DNA of 64,000 nt from Uloborus plumipes (Eukaryota; Arthropoda; Arachnida; Araneae; Uloboridae), in assembly GCA_038373865.1 (NCBI GenBank), contig JAXGGA010000481.1:147501-211500 (forward strand). Direction: 5' to 3'. This document shows, piece by piece, positions 11,855-22,242 of the stretch. Below the pieces are notes generated by a model. That model ran no database searches. It was given only the letters and a program-made list of their open reading frames with translations, and was not told the origin of the DNA. Each line of letters begins with the position of its first letter. Within the stretch, counting starts at the first letter, position 1. A program made the translations under genes and the position numbers.

Positions 11855-12480
11855 AGGGTGAGTTCTGGTAAGTGCGTACCCTTTTTTGCAAAGTTCATGT
11901 TCTCAGGGATGCTGCTCTGTTGAAAAAGCTTGTACACTCACAATTTTTTTTAGTTTTCTTTCCAGATCCTTTACTAAGATTTTCAAGCATATAATATGTA
12001 AAATAAACCATAAGCATAGGTTTTGTGACCTGGTTTATGACACCTACTCTAAGGTACGCACTTTCCCTACCTAGCGGGGTAAGTGCGTCCACCTTAAATT
12101 ATGTGAATATGAGCAGGAAAAAACTTCTGGCACATATTAAATATGTTAGGTAGTTGCCTTGGGATAATTCCTAATACTAGAGATCAGCACTTGCTTGCAT
12201 GGATGAAACGCAATCAGTGATATTCTACGCGTTTTGCGAACAACTGTGATTTAAAAATCGAGAGAGTTGTGTCTGTGATTCTTCCTCTGCCCTTTTAATA
12301 AGACCAAGTGAGCAAATGTAAGTTGTTTTTATTTAGTAATAATCACTCAAAGACAGCATAGTTTATTTTGGTTAAATACATTAATCTGTCTGTGTTTAAG
12401 CCAGGGTTCGCACTTACCCCTTCTTAAATGTAAGATGAGACATGTGCGTCCAACAGCTTTGTTGTAAGTGCGTACCCCTG
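11855..12480. mobile_element. Diverged element with internally repeated GTAAGTGCG words
   Basis: The word GGTAAGTGCGTACCC occurs at about 11868-11882. A back-to-back palindrome (TACGCACTT..GGGGTAAGTGCGTCC) lies at 12051-12096. Further copies are at about 12408-12422 (inverted) and 12464-12478 (direct). The layout copies that of the neighbouring 9861-11164 element with a different word (GTGCG instead of GTGGGCC). The right end is not a clean inverted terminus, so the outer borders are uncertain. No coding remnant was recognised. Confidence 0.45.
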
Positions 12481-13570
12481 TGATTTTCTTTAATTCTATT
12501 TATATGGTAGATCGTTAGGTGACCTGAGTGAACAATTCGTTTTTTTTTCTTTTTTTTGAATGAATACGGTTTTAAAATATTTTTCTTATTAGAATCAGCA
12601 GCAGTAAGAAAAAACACAAAATAAAGAGCAAAAAAAGAGAATAATTGATCATGATGTGATACTTGTACTTTTTTTTTTCTTGTACATTCAAATAGTTTTT
12701 CACAAGGTGTTCTTTAATTTTCTCAAATATAATTTATTCATTACTCCACCCTCGTTTTTTGAATCTGTTGGTTCCTTATTTAGTGTTTCACTTAATTTCT
12801 AAATAAAGTACAATAGCTGTAAAAGTGTTGTCTTTTAATCATTTGTGCGAAAAAAAAAATCAATAGTATACTTAAAAATGTACTTACAAAGGCCAAACTA
12901 CTTAAATGTAATTTGACTGAACAATCCGATCGCAGAATTTTATAGCTAAGATAGTATTTTTTCTACAAACACAAAAAAAAGAAACATATTTGACCATCCC
13001 CCTTCCCGCCTTCTTTCTACATAAAAACTCAAGTTGCAAATGGCTCCGAATCACCACTAGTTCACTATTTCCCGAATAGCCACCTTTTTTCGACGTTTCT
13101 AATTTACTTTAGAACTGATTTACTTTAGAAAGTGAAGTAATGATCAAAGGATGTTAAGATTTAAGTTTTCTTCTTCAGACCGTTTGCCGCTAAGTTGACA
13201 GATACTTGAAAGATACTTTGAAGCCCTGTTTCAGTAAATTTCAAGGTGTTATAATATTTATATAATCTAATTTATGGACTAAATATGTAATATATGTTGT
13301 ATTTCTTTTTTTTTCTTTCTTCTTTTCTGAGCAATGGCAAATTTCTATCATTTCTTTTTAGGCCTCAAACGTCGTAGTGTCCCTCTTTCAGATTGGTAGT
13401 CTGCCAACACCTCGCTTCCTTGGGCTCCCGCAACCTGGAATTGCAACACATGATGGTGAAAGAGAATACATACACGATTGCCTACGCGCACATAAACATG
13501 GCAACGCACACACTCACAAACCTATTGCAATTCTTTATAGAGAAAAACATAATTTGAATTCGATATATAT
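12481..13570. other. Unannotated AT-rich stretch
   Basis: Long T and A runs and no recognised repeat end. A slightly GC-richer patch near 13370-13510 has an open frame, but no flanking splice sites that I trust. It leads into the (TA)n tract at about 13584-13610. Confidence 0.4.
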
Positions 13571-13575
13571 CAAAA

Positions 13576-13610
<35 letters not shown>

Positions 13611-13613
<3 letters not shown>

Positions 13614-14801
13614 GGTGTTCCAAGTCAACCTTCATGACCTCTAATTCCTCAACCGTTCGTCCTAGATGCATACTTCCAATTGCAAATTTGCTCGAAATGA
13701 GGTAGAGAGTTAAAATATTGAAAGTTTGAAGCGAAAAAATAATTCAGTCAAAAAATACGAAATCTAACTTTTTATAGGGACTCCGGGTCCCCAAACTTAT
13801 ATTTAGGGAAAGAATTTCCATTGAAAAATAATACTAACACAAAAAAAATGACATCTGTGCGATCAAAATTCGCGGAGATATTCGAGTTTTAAATGCGCAG
13901 GGCCCGTAAACAAATTGACAAAAGAAAATTTTCGCCCTGCCAGAGGAATAACGAGCTTTTAGATTAGGTACGATAATGAAATTTGTTTCGTCCATGTCAG
14001 AAAACATTCGTTTCTCATTGTATTCAAAAATAAATACAGATGCTACAAGACTACAAAACATAACAAGACAAGGTAAATTATTATACAATTTTATACAAAG
14101 ATATTAAACACACGAAATATGTAGAATCTAAGAAATAATATACATTGCGATTACATTGTCCGTAAAGCAACACCATTTCTACATATTGTTCCGTAGTGTA
14201 CATCGTAACTTCAAGCCTTAACGAAATGCATCTAGTTAAGCCGATTTTATTCTGCAGTGAAGGGATTACGTTATTTCAAGCAATCACTATACAGTCGGTA
14301 AATTTATATATTCGCGAATTCAGCAAGACATTTTCATTCTTTCTTATTCAATTTTTTGCGTATTTTAATTCCCATGTTGAATAACTTTTACAGTTAAATA
14401 TATTTTAGGAAAATAAAGAATATTTTGTCATTAAAGAACTCTGAATGCTGCGAATTTCGCGTGTATATGCCCCTCAAAATCATTTAAAATAACGCTAGTG
14501 TAAAGTGGTATAAGTCATAAAGTTTCATGTTTCATTTCTCCATGGATTTTGATAGCACAAATGTCATTTTTTTTGTGTTAGTATTATTTTTCAATGAAGA
14601 TTCTTTCCCTAAATATAAGTTTCGGGGCCCGGAGCCCCTATAAAAAGTTAATTTTTTTATTTATTAACCAATTATATTTTTCGCTTCAAACTTTCCATAT
14701 CTTAACTCTCCTCCTCATTTCGAGCAATTTTGCAAATGGAAGTATACATCTAGGACGAACGGTTAAGGAAATAGAGGTCATGAAGGTTAACTCGGAACAC
14801 C

Positions 14802-14804
<3 letters not shown>
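13611..14804. mobile_element. Foldback element with about 260-bp inverted arms (1.2 kb)
   Basis: It begins CAGGGTGTTCC and ends GGAACACCCTG, with TA on both sides. The arms, about 13611-13875 and 14540-14804, are inverted copies of each other with scattered differences; compare the ..AACCTTCATGACCTCTA region on the left with TAGAGGTCATGAAGGTTAA on the right. The 660-bp middle is unpaired and has no recognised product. It lies inside a (TA)n microsatellite, consistent with TA insertion preference. The CAGGGTG end is shared with the palindrome at 38120-38768. Confidence 0.8.

Positions 14805-14840
<36 letters not shown>
14805..14840. repeat. (TA)n microsatellite
   Basis: An almost pure TA run between two TA-targeting elements. 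A matching run precedes the foldback at about 13584-13610 and a shorter one follows the next element at 15746-15758, so the two insertions appear to have split one original TA tract. Confidence 0.9.
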
Positions 14841-14843
<3 letters not shown>

Positions 14844-15745
14844 GAAGGGTGGGCATAGCGGCCACCCTTAGGAACATCTATTTTTTTCCACCCCTAAACT
14901 TTATTAAAACATTTTATAAATCCCTTCGACATTTAAGTATGGTTACTTAGGCCTGATTAAAAAATATAAACAACTAGATTTTTAAACTTTATTTGTACAA
15001 AATTTTTACTTTACCAAAAGCTGTCAAAGTGGCCACTTTGCCCCTGCCTAAATAGATTTAGATAGTATGGAAAAAATGAAACGCATTTAGTTTCAGAACT
15101 CAGAACAATTGTATTAGGGTTTTTTAAACAAAAATAGGCATTACTAAAAGTATGTGAAGTTATGAAATCAACTGGTATTTACATAAATCACAAATAAACT
15201 CATCGTCCTCCTCTTCGGCTCCTGTGCAGGCTTCGTGAGTGGATTTAAGGCACCCAGAACATCTAATCCAGCCTTCGTTGTCCTTAGATTTCGAGTAACA
15301 ATCACCACAGAAAAAACAATCGACGTTTCTAATCGAACAATCGAAGGGCCACGGCTGTGGCCACTTTGCCCTCTAGTGCGCCATTTTCGAAAGAACAATA
15401 TTTCACGTACAACCCGTTGTTGTATCTACTGTTGAGACATATGAATTCAAAGCTAGAAACATGGTATTTTGCACCATTGATGTAAAATTTACTTCACCTT
15501 GTCCTACAATAAACTAAAGCGAAACATGTGATGCACTTACCTAACATCAGAGGGTCGAAAAAGTGAAAAATTTGTGATATATCCGTGAGTTTGCGTCTGA
15601 GCGGCATATAAACTATAACACAACAACAACGGCTGCCGGGCGAGTAGTTGAGTGAGTCTATTGCCGCTAAACTGCAGCAATATATAGGGCGGAAAACTTC
15701 AAGTGGCCACTTTGCCCGCAGTGGCCACTATGCCCACCCTTCCCC
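14841..15745. mobile_element. pogo/Tigger-type deletion derivative, TA-flanked (905 bp)
   Basis: The inverted ends GGGGAAGGGTGGGCATAG.. and ..CTATGCCCACCCTTCCCC lie between TATA runs. The word GTGGCCACTTTGCCC is repeated inside at about 15030-15046, 15357-15372 and 15704-15719, besides the terminal copies. It carries a PHD-like zinc-finger remnant on the minus strand (15160-15372), typical of the transposase C-terminus in arthropod pogo relatives. Confidence 0.75.
15160..15372 (-). pseudogene. PHD-like zinc-finger tail of a pogo-type transposase (fragment)
   Basis: The minus-strand frame reads FFCGDCYSKSKDNEGWIRC, then SGCLKSTHEACTGAEEEDDE, then FICDLCK, and stops at TAA (15162-15160). The spacing C-x2-C, W-x2-C-x2-C, H-x2-C, C-x2-C is that of a C4HC3 PHD-type finger. 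From family knowledge, many Tigger/pogo transposases end with such a finger (..W..C..C..WxH..C...(F/Y)xCxxC). Here the usual W before H is replaced. No DDE domain is present in the 905-bp element, so this is a retained fragment, open for about 70 codons. Confidence 0.6.
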
Positions 15746-15799
15746 TATATATATATATTTTTTTTTTCAAAACTTTTTTTTCTTTTTGTGCATTCTTTA

Positions 15800-16840
15800 T
15801 TTAGGTGGACCGGCAAATGAACAATTAAACGCAATTTAATTTACGCAATTTAATTTTCAAAATTCACATCATCGCTACAAAGAAGGATTTGGCACTAGAT
15901 ATATAACAATAGATTGTTATCGTTATATATTATTATTATTATTTTGTAGCACGTTTACGGCTCTTTGTCGATTTTTTGGGGGGATTAAAATGAAAAAAAA
16001 AAAAAAAGAAAAAAAAAACTTCTCCAGGACAGCAAATAAACACTCCAAACTAGTAAACAAACGTATTTTTTCCAGTAATGCTCCTGTTTGAACTGTATAG
16101 AAAGAAGTTCCTATTGCTAATTCTTCTGAGAGAGAAAGAAAAAAACTTTATAAACTTTATTCTGTTTCAAAAAAAAAAAAAAAAATCACTAGCGACTCAT
16201 TCACTGGGGTGTGATAATTCACCGGCCGGCCTACCCTATAGCAAGGGTGCTCGTGACCCACACAAAATTGGGTTGCGGTGGTTTGAAACCCCTAAAGATT
16301 TACGAGACAGACTGAGATTATTTTCGTTTTAACGCAAGGAGAAACCAGTTCTGATTTTTTGCGCTCCTCCCTACTGCCAGGGAAACAAGTGATGCGTCGA
16401 GTGTCGGAACTAAACAAAAAATAAATAAATAAAGATGAAGAAAGAGGCTGAAAAAATGTATATACAACTAAACTCGTAATCACTTTTGACATAGTTTGAA
16501 ATTTATGGTTTCAATTGAAAACGAAGTTTAATATTCACTCGAAAAAGCGGTTGATTATTTTAGTGTCTCATGTTTTTCGTACTTACCTATTTGCTGTTTT
16601 GGCGGTAAAAATGAAATATGTTTTGGCAAACAGCGAAAGAAGTTCTTATACTTTTTTCCTGTTCATATTCATCTTTCAGGTTTGTCTTAAATTACTTAGA
16701 TTTATTAAGACATGCAATAGTAAGAAAAGATAATCTTTAAAGTCAAAAATTATGTTTTTCATGCATTGGTAAGGTTAAAAAATAAAAAGTAAACCTTTAA
16801 AAACATTTTGACAATCTTAACCTTTTCATGGAGGTAAACC
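15800..16840. other. Unannotated stretch with A-runs
   Basis: Contains poly-A/purine runs at about 15990-16020 and 16170-16186. A GC-richer patch at about 16200-16300 carries a short inverted pair (GTGACCCACACAAAATTGGGTTGCGG), reminiscent of a hAT/Charlie fragment but not enough to call. No exon supported. Confidence 0.4.
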
Positions 16841-17293
16841 ATTAATGCTACACAGCAAAAAATGAACGTTTGTGTTTACAGTATAATACTGGCAGCCGAC
16901 ATTCAAATTTACAACTGTAAAATGCACAGTAATAAACTGTAAAATTAACTATTTTACAGTTTCTTACAGTAACTGCGAAATTAGCTGTTTTACAGTTTAG
17001 TACTGTAAAAGCAGCAATTTTACAGTTTACTAGTTGACCCGGCAAACGTTGTTTTGCCATATAAATAATTTCCTAGTAATTTCTAGTGTTGACAAAAAAT
17101 AGCTTACTTATTGTAAGTATGTATGTATGTATGGTAGAATGTGTATATTGTATGTATGTAAGAATGTGGTATATGCGTGAAGTAAGCATGAAGCGCTGTG
17201 AACGATGCGGGAACATAAAAATAACAAAAGGCAAACATTATTTTTAAGTTATTATAATTTATTCCTTAAAATTATATATCATTAATTAAACAA

Positions 17294-17689
17294 TTACGAC
17301 AGTAACACTATTAAACAATATCCATCTCTTAATGCTATAGCGTGAACAATATTTTTTGTTAGTCCATCTTTAGCTAACACAAACAAACTGGATGGTTTAC
17401 CCACTCGAGAGCATGCCACGTATAATTGTCCGTGTGAAAAACATGGTGTTCTCAAATCTAAGCCACAAACTGACATCTTTTGACCTTGGGATTTATTGAT
17501 AGTCATTGCAAATGCCAATCTAATCGGAAACTGAATACGTTTGAATTGAATTGGCACATCTGTAGGTATAATAGGAATCCGTGGTATGAGTATATTTTCA
17601 CCTCTGAACTTGCAAGTTAAAACCCTGGCTTCGATCACGTTTTTCATTAATTTTTGAATGACTAATCGCGTACCGTTGCACAGTTCAAA
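17294..17689 (-). pseudogene. C-terminal fragment of Helitron PIF1-like helicase
   Basis: The open frame begins after a stop at 17690-17692 and reads LCNGTRLVIQKLMKNVIEAR, then FRGENILIPRIPIIP, then FPIRLAFAMTINKSQGQ, then PCFSHGQLYVACSRVG. NGTR.., FAMTINKSQGQ and LYVACSRV match the last helicase motifs (V and VI) of eukaryotic PIF1/RepHel proteins, which unwind DNA during rolling-circle transposition. Only about 130 residues remain of a protein that is normally over 1,000 residues. The N-terminal Rep and Walker motifs are missing. The internal ATG at 17647 is not a genuine start. Confidence 0.85.
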
Positions 17690-18299
17690 TTACGAAGCAA
17701 GATAATTGGAGATCCCACCTTTATTTTTTAAAAATTTGTGTCACTTTAATGGTCGTTCATACACCCACCCCCCTCCAGCAGTGGAAAAAAACTTTATACA
17801 GCAGATTTTGCCTAATAACTCAACACTCATGGTGTTTGATACATTTTATTTGTTTGTAATGATGTTTTTTGGTCACAACCAATATGAAAATCACAAAAAT
17901 AGTTACTTTAATTTTTAACATAAATTTATCTTCTTCAGAATTTTTTACTTTTAATTTTACCTTGAATTTGACGTAAATGCAAGATATAAAATACAGAATT
18001 TTATAAAGGTACAAAAATTAACATAATATAATTGATAGTGTATATATTTTTTGAAAAAATAATATAAGTGCCGCAAATCAAAAACCATTTATTGCCACAA
18101 TCGATTCAAAGCCCCAAAAAATGGCACAAACGTCCATAAGAAAATTCTACAGCATCGAAGGACCCTATTGCCAATTTTAACAAAGATCCGACCAAAACTG
18201 TCATTTTGTACTATAAAAAAATATGGGGTAGATCCCCATGAGGGGATGTACCTGCATAAGGACATTACAATCATTAAAATCATTCAAAAAAAAAAAAAA

Positions 18300-18400
18300 A
18301 CCATGCAGCTGTTCGAAAAAACCCTTGCGGACCTGGATTCGATCTCATTCCATCAGGAACTTCAACCTGACGCGCCTAACCACTTGACCATCGGGTCGCT
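18300..18400 (-). other. tRNA-like segment (pseudogene or SINE head) inside the Helitron
   Basis: The minus strand reads GACCCGATGGTCAAGTGG.., a box-A-like D arm. A 5-bp stem TCAGG/CCTGA then closes a 7-nt loop TTGAAGT (anticodon position GAA, phenylalanine), followed by a B-box-like GATCGAATCC and then a T-run (plus-strand A14 at 18287-18300) that could end Pol III transcription. The acceptor and T stems pair imperfectly, so this is a decayed tRNA-like sequence rather than a working gene. Confidence 0.45.
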
Positions 18401-18833
18401 CATTAAAGTAAGGATTTACGATAACACATATTGTTTTAGTTCAGTAGATCAGATGTTATGTGCGAACAAAAAAAAATTAGGAGTGGACTACCCCTAACAT
18501 TTAGGGGGATGAAAAATAGATGTTGGCCGATTCTCATAGATACTGGATAAGCACAAAAAATTTCATCAAAATCGGTCAAGCCGTTTCGGAGGAGTATGGC
18601 AACGAAAACTGTGACACGAGAATTTTATATATTAGATTACTGTAAAATTAGCAATTTTTGCAGTTTACTGCTATAAAATTAGCTGCATTATACTTTACAA
18701 ACAACATTCCTTTTTTACAGTGTAGATATAACCAATTACTTATAGATGAATTTATTCATCGCGTAGTAATGGATTATATCCAGCTAAGAAATAGTTATCT
18801 CGTAATTTCTCTACGCTTTCATCTTTGAACTTT

Positions 18834-20732
18834 TAGTCTAAGATCCCACCGCAGTTTATCTACACTCATAGCGTACACTCATCACGTTTATATCAAATTA
18901 AAGCACATGTTTTTCTGAACGTGATGCACTAAGTCTTCGTATGTAAAAGTGCCCGAAACCTATAGGCAGCCTGGTCTAAACGGGACATATGAATGTAGTA
19001 TTTCTACACTCATTGCGTACACTCATCACGTATATATCAAATTAAAGCTGAGTTTTTCCTGAACGTGATGCACTAAGGCTGCCTATGTAAAAGTGGCCGC
19101 AACCTCTAGGCAGCCTGGCCTAAACAGGTCACATGAATGTAGTATTTCTACACTCATCGCGTACACTCATCACGTATATATCAAATTAAAGCTGATTTTT
19201 TTCTGAAAGTGATCTTCTAAGGCTGCCTCTGTAAAAGGGGCCGCAACCTGTAGGCAGCCTGCATAATAGGTCACATAAATCTCAAATTTTTTCACTCATC
19301 ACATGTATATCAAATTAAAGCAGATTTTTTTCTGAAAGTGATGCACTAATCTTCCACTGGAAAAGTGGCCGCAACCTATAGACAGCCTGGTCTAAACAGG
19401 CCACATGAATGTAATATTTCTACATTCATCGCGTACACTCATCACGTATAGATCAAATTAAAGCTGATTTTTTACTGAACGTAATGCACTAAGGCTGCCT
19501 ATGGAAAAGAGGCCGCAACCTCTAAACAGCCTGGCCTAAACAGGTCACATGAATGTAGTCTTTCTACACTCATTGCGTACACTCATCCCGTATACATTAA
19601 ATTAAAGCTGATTGTTTCCTGAACGTGATGCACTAAGGCTGCCTATGGAAAAGAGGCCGCAACCTCTAAGCAGCCTGGCCTAAACAGGTCACATAAATGT
19701 AGTCTTTCTACACTCATCGCGTACACTCATCACGTATATATTAAGTGAAAGCAGATTTTTTTCTGAAAGTCATGCACTAAGGCTGCCTATGTAAAAGTGA
19801 CCGCAACCTCTTGCCAGCCTGGCCTAAATAAGTCACATGAATGTAGTATTTCTACACTCATCGCGTACACTCATCACATATATATCAAATTAAAGCTGAT
19901 TTTTTTCTGAAAGTGATGCACTAAGGCTGCCTATATAAAAGTGGCCGCAACCTGTAGGCAGCCGGGTCTAAATAAGTTACATAAACGAAGAATTTGACAT
20001 TTATGTGACCTGCTAGGCAGGCTGCCTACAGATTGCGGCCACTTTTACATAGGCAGCCTTAGTGCATCACTTTCAGAAAAAAATCAGCTTTAATTTGACA
20101 TATACGTGATGAGTGTACGCGATGAGTGTAGAAATACTACATTTATGTGACGTGTTTAGGCTAGGCTGCGTAGAGGTTGCGGACACTTTTACATGGGCAG
20201 CCTTAGTGCATCACGTTCAGGGAAAAATCAGCTTTAATTTGACATATACGTGATGAGTGTACGCGATGAGTGTAGAAATACTTCATTGATGTGACCTGTT
20301 ATGCCAAGCTGCCTACAGGTTGCGGCCACTTTTACATAGGCAGCCTTAGTGCATCACTTTCAGAAAAAAATCTGCTTTAATTTGATATATACGTGATGAG
20401 TGTACGCGATGAGTGTAGAAATACTACATTCATGTGACCTGTTTAGGCCAGGCTGCCTAGAGGTTGCGGCCACTTTTACATAGGCAGCCTTAGTGCATCA
20501 CGTTCAGGAAAAACTCAGCTTTAATTTGATATATACGTGATGAGTGTACGCAATGAGTGTAGAAATACTGCATTCATATGTCCCGTTTAGGCCAGGCTGC
20601 CTATAGGTTTCGGGCACTTTTACATACGAAGACTTAGTGCATCACGTTCAGAAAAAAATGTGCTTTAATTTGATATATACGTGATGAGTGTACGCTATGA
20701 GTGTAGATAAACTGCGGTGGGATCTTAGACTA
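18834..20732. mobile_element. Giant foldback made of 144-bp tandem units in opposite orientations (1.9 kb)
   Basis: Inverted ends TAGTCTAAGATCCCACCGCA.. / ..GATCTTAGACTA are flanked by matching TTT (18831-18833, 20733-20735). The left arm holds about eight tandem units; the landmark CTACACTCA starts at 18860, 19004, 19148, (a short unit), 19420, 19564, 19708 and 19852, giving 144-bp spacing. The right arm (from about 19990) holds about six units in reverse, with landmarks ending at 20131, 20275, 20418, 20562 and 20706. Each unit has its own hairpin GGCTGCCTA..TAGGCAGCC and a doubled CACTCATC word. No coding capacity. Drosophila FB elements also have subrepeat-built inverted arms, but no homology to them is claimed. 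Confidence 0.88.
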
Positions 20733-20860
20733 TTTGACTTGCGTTGCTTGCAAAGGATGTTTTAGAAGTAAAACACGCAAAATGAGTGCAAATGTGTTGT
20801 TTAACTAAGGTGGAAGGGAAGAATTCGGTGATAATCGTCTTTTCTTCTGCTTTATTTGAT

Positions 20861-21323
20861 CAATAGTGGCCACAAGGGGTGATTTTGGCGCCAGTTGCGC
20901 CATCATATTTTTTTTGAGGGGGAAGGGATTTTTTTTTCAACTAATCAATTAATTTATAAAAATTATTTGTTCATTTATTGTTTTAAAAGGAATTAATTAC
21001 GATTTTTTTATAAATTATTCATTAATTTATTTTTTTAATTTAAATTATTCCTTTATTATTATTATTATTTTCAATTTACTTATTCATTTTTTGTGTGTGC
21101 GTATCAAGAAGGGAAAAAAAGATTATATTCTTTGTATAAATAGTACTTTTTAAAAACTAATATATAAAAAAATAATAGTTATAATTTAAAAAAAAATCTT
21201 AAAAAAAAATAAATAAATAAAAAAGAGCGGTAAAAAAAAATAATAAAACGCACAAGAAGATTGTGAACATTTGTGGGGGGAGGGGAGATTTGCGCCATTG
21301 AGCTTTGGGGGGTGGCACCCCTG
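20861..21323. mobile_element. Diverged relative of the 326-863 hAT MITE
   Basis: Shares the order of features with 326-863: GCGCCAGTTGCGCCATC near the left, an AT-rich middle, then TTTGCGCCATTGAGCTTTGG and GGCACCCCTG at the right. The left terminus has decayed (CAATAGTGGCCAC) and no 8-bp duplication was found around it, so the exact left border is uncertain. Confidence 0.65.
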
Positions 21324-21407
21324 GTGGCTTCAGAAGCAATTAACAACAAAAGCAAAACAAACAACAGTCTGTGAAATAAAAGGAAATCATTAAAATACGG
21401 CAGTATT

Positions 21408-21692
21408 TTTTTTTTTTTTTTTTTGTCGTATGGCAGCCAGGCTGGCAATTTGGGGGGCGCTGCTTCACTTTTCCAACTGTACCGTAACTTGGTCTGAGGT
21501 CCGACTTCCACAGTACACGCATGCCATAGGTACCCGTTTATAGGGTAGGCAACCGTTCACACAACACCACATTCACACAAAGAAAGGACAGGGACAGGAG
21601 AGAGAAAGCACATCCATGCCCATTCCGTGACTCGAACCCGGGGCCACACCATCCGTGGCAGACTGCTCTGACCACTAGACAAGGTGGCTGGC
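21408..21692 (-). mobile_element. tRNA-derived SINE with target duplication
   Basis: On the minus strand it starts GCCAGCCACCTTGTCTAGTG (tRNA-like head, A box TCTAGTGGTCAGAGCA, B box GGGTTCGAGTC) and ends in an A18 tail, seen as T18 at 21408-21425. The flanks TACGGCAGTATT (21396-21407) and TACGGGAGTATT (21693-21704) are a 12-bp duplication with one mismatch, as left by LINE-driven insertion. Confidence 0.85.
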
Positions 21693-21845
21693 TACGGGAG
21701 TATTACAAGCAGTAAATGCAAGTTCTCTTTCAAACAAACGAAAACAATCTGTAAACAAGAAAAACAGAGTAGATAGTACAGTATTAAGACGATCGGAAAA
21801 TGATCACATAATAGGCTGATAAAGAGGACGCTGGAGGTAATTTTT

Positions 21846-21986
<141 letters not shown>

Positions 21987-22197
21987 TATTTTTTTTTGTA
22001 AAATTTGTTGTTTGCTAAGGAACTTGTATTCAGTGCAGCAACATGCATCATTATTTATGTTTGACTGACTTCAGTATTTTTTCTAATTTTAGGACCAGTT
22101 GATCAATAGAGACTCCGCATTAGCTGAGCGTTGCATTTCTCAGAAAAAATAATTTGCATCTCTAAACACTGAATTCTCAAAAAAAAAAAAAAAACCT

Positions 22198-22242
22198 CTA
22201 ATTTTCATCTTTGAATTCATTGAATTCAAAGATGAAAATTAG
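22198..22242. repeat. Perfect 22-bp-arm palindrome
   Basis: Arms CTAATTTTCATCTTTGAATT(CA) and its exact complement are separated by one T. It would form a tight cruciform or, if transcribed, a 22-bp hairpin. It follows an A15 run. Confidence 0.9.

Larger units (their letters stand above)
17030..18636 (-). mobile_element. Helitron with helicase remnant (1.6 kb), minus orientation
   Basis: On the minus strand it starts TCTAATATATAAAATTCTCG after an A. It ends with a GC hairpin (GGCAAA..TTTGCC) followed by GGGTCAACTAG and then T. This is the classic Helitron structure: TC start, CTAG (CTRR) end with subterminal hairpin, insertion between A and T, no target duplication. A PIF1-type helicase C-terminus lies 260 bp from the 3' end. 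No Rep endonuclease domain is visible, so it is non-autonomous. It also holds a tetranucleotide GTAT tract (17117-17163) and a tRNA-like segment (about 18300-18400). Confidence 0.92.
16851..18722. mobile_element. ACTGTAAA-rich MITE, copy A, split by a Helitron
   Basis: Ends: CACAGCAAAAAATGAACG.. on the left and ..TTTTTTACAGTG on the right, both next to TA. The body is a chain of ACTGTAAAA / TTTTACAGT words. It is interrupted at 17029/18637 by a Helitron. Removing that insert joins ..TTTACAGTTTA to TTACTGTAAAATTAGC.., which recreates the word order seen in intact copies at 46380-46726, 47523-47926 and 59917-60336. Confidence 0.85.

Noticed and set aside
14594..14950. 118-residue open frame near the 13.6-kb foldback
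   Set aside because: It runs through the foldback arm and the (TA)n tract (Tyr-Ile repeats), so it is not a gene.
16200..16300. hAT/Charlie-type fragment (GTGACCCACA..TTGGGTTGCGG)
   Set aside because: Resemblance rests on about 10 bp and no termini or target duplication are visible.
18834..20732. CRISPR-like array
   Set aside because: Repeats are 144 bp, contiguous without unique spacers, and inverted halves face each other in an animal genome.
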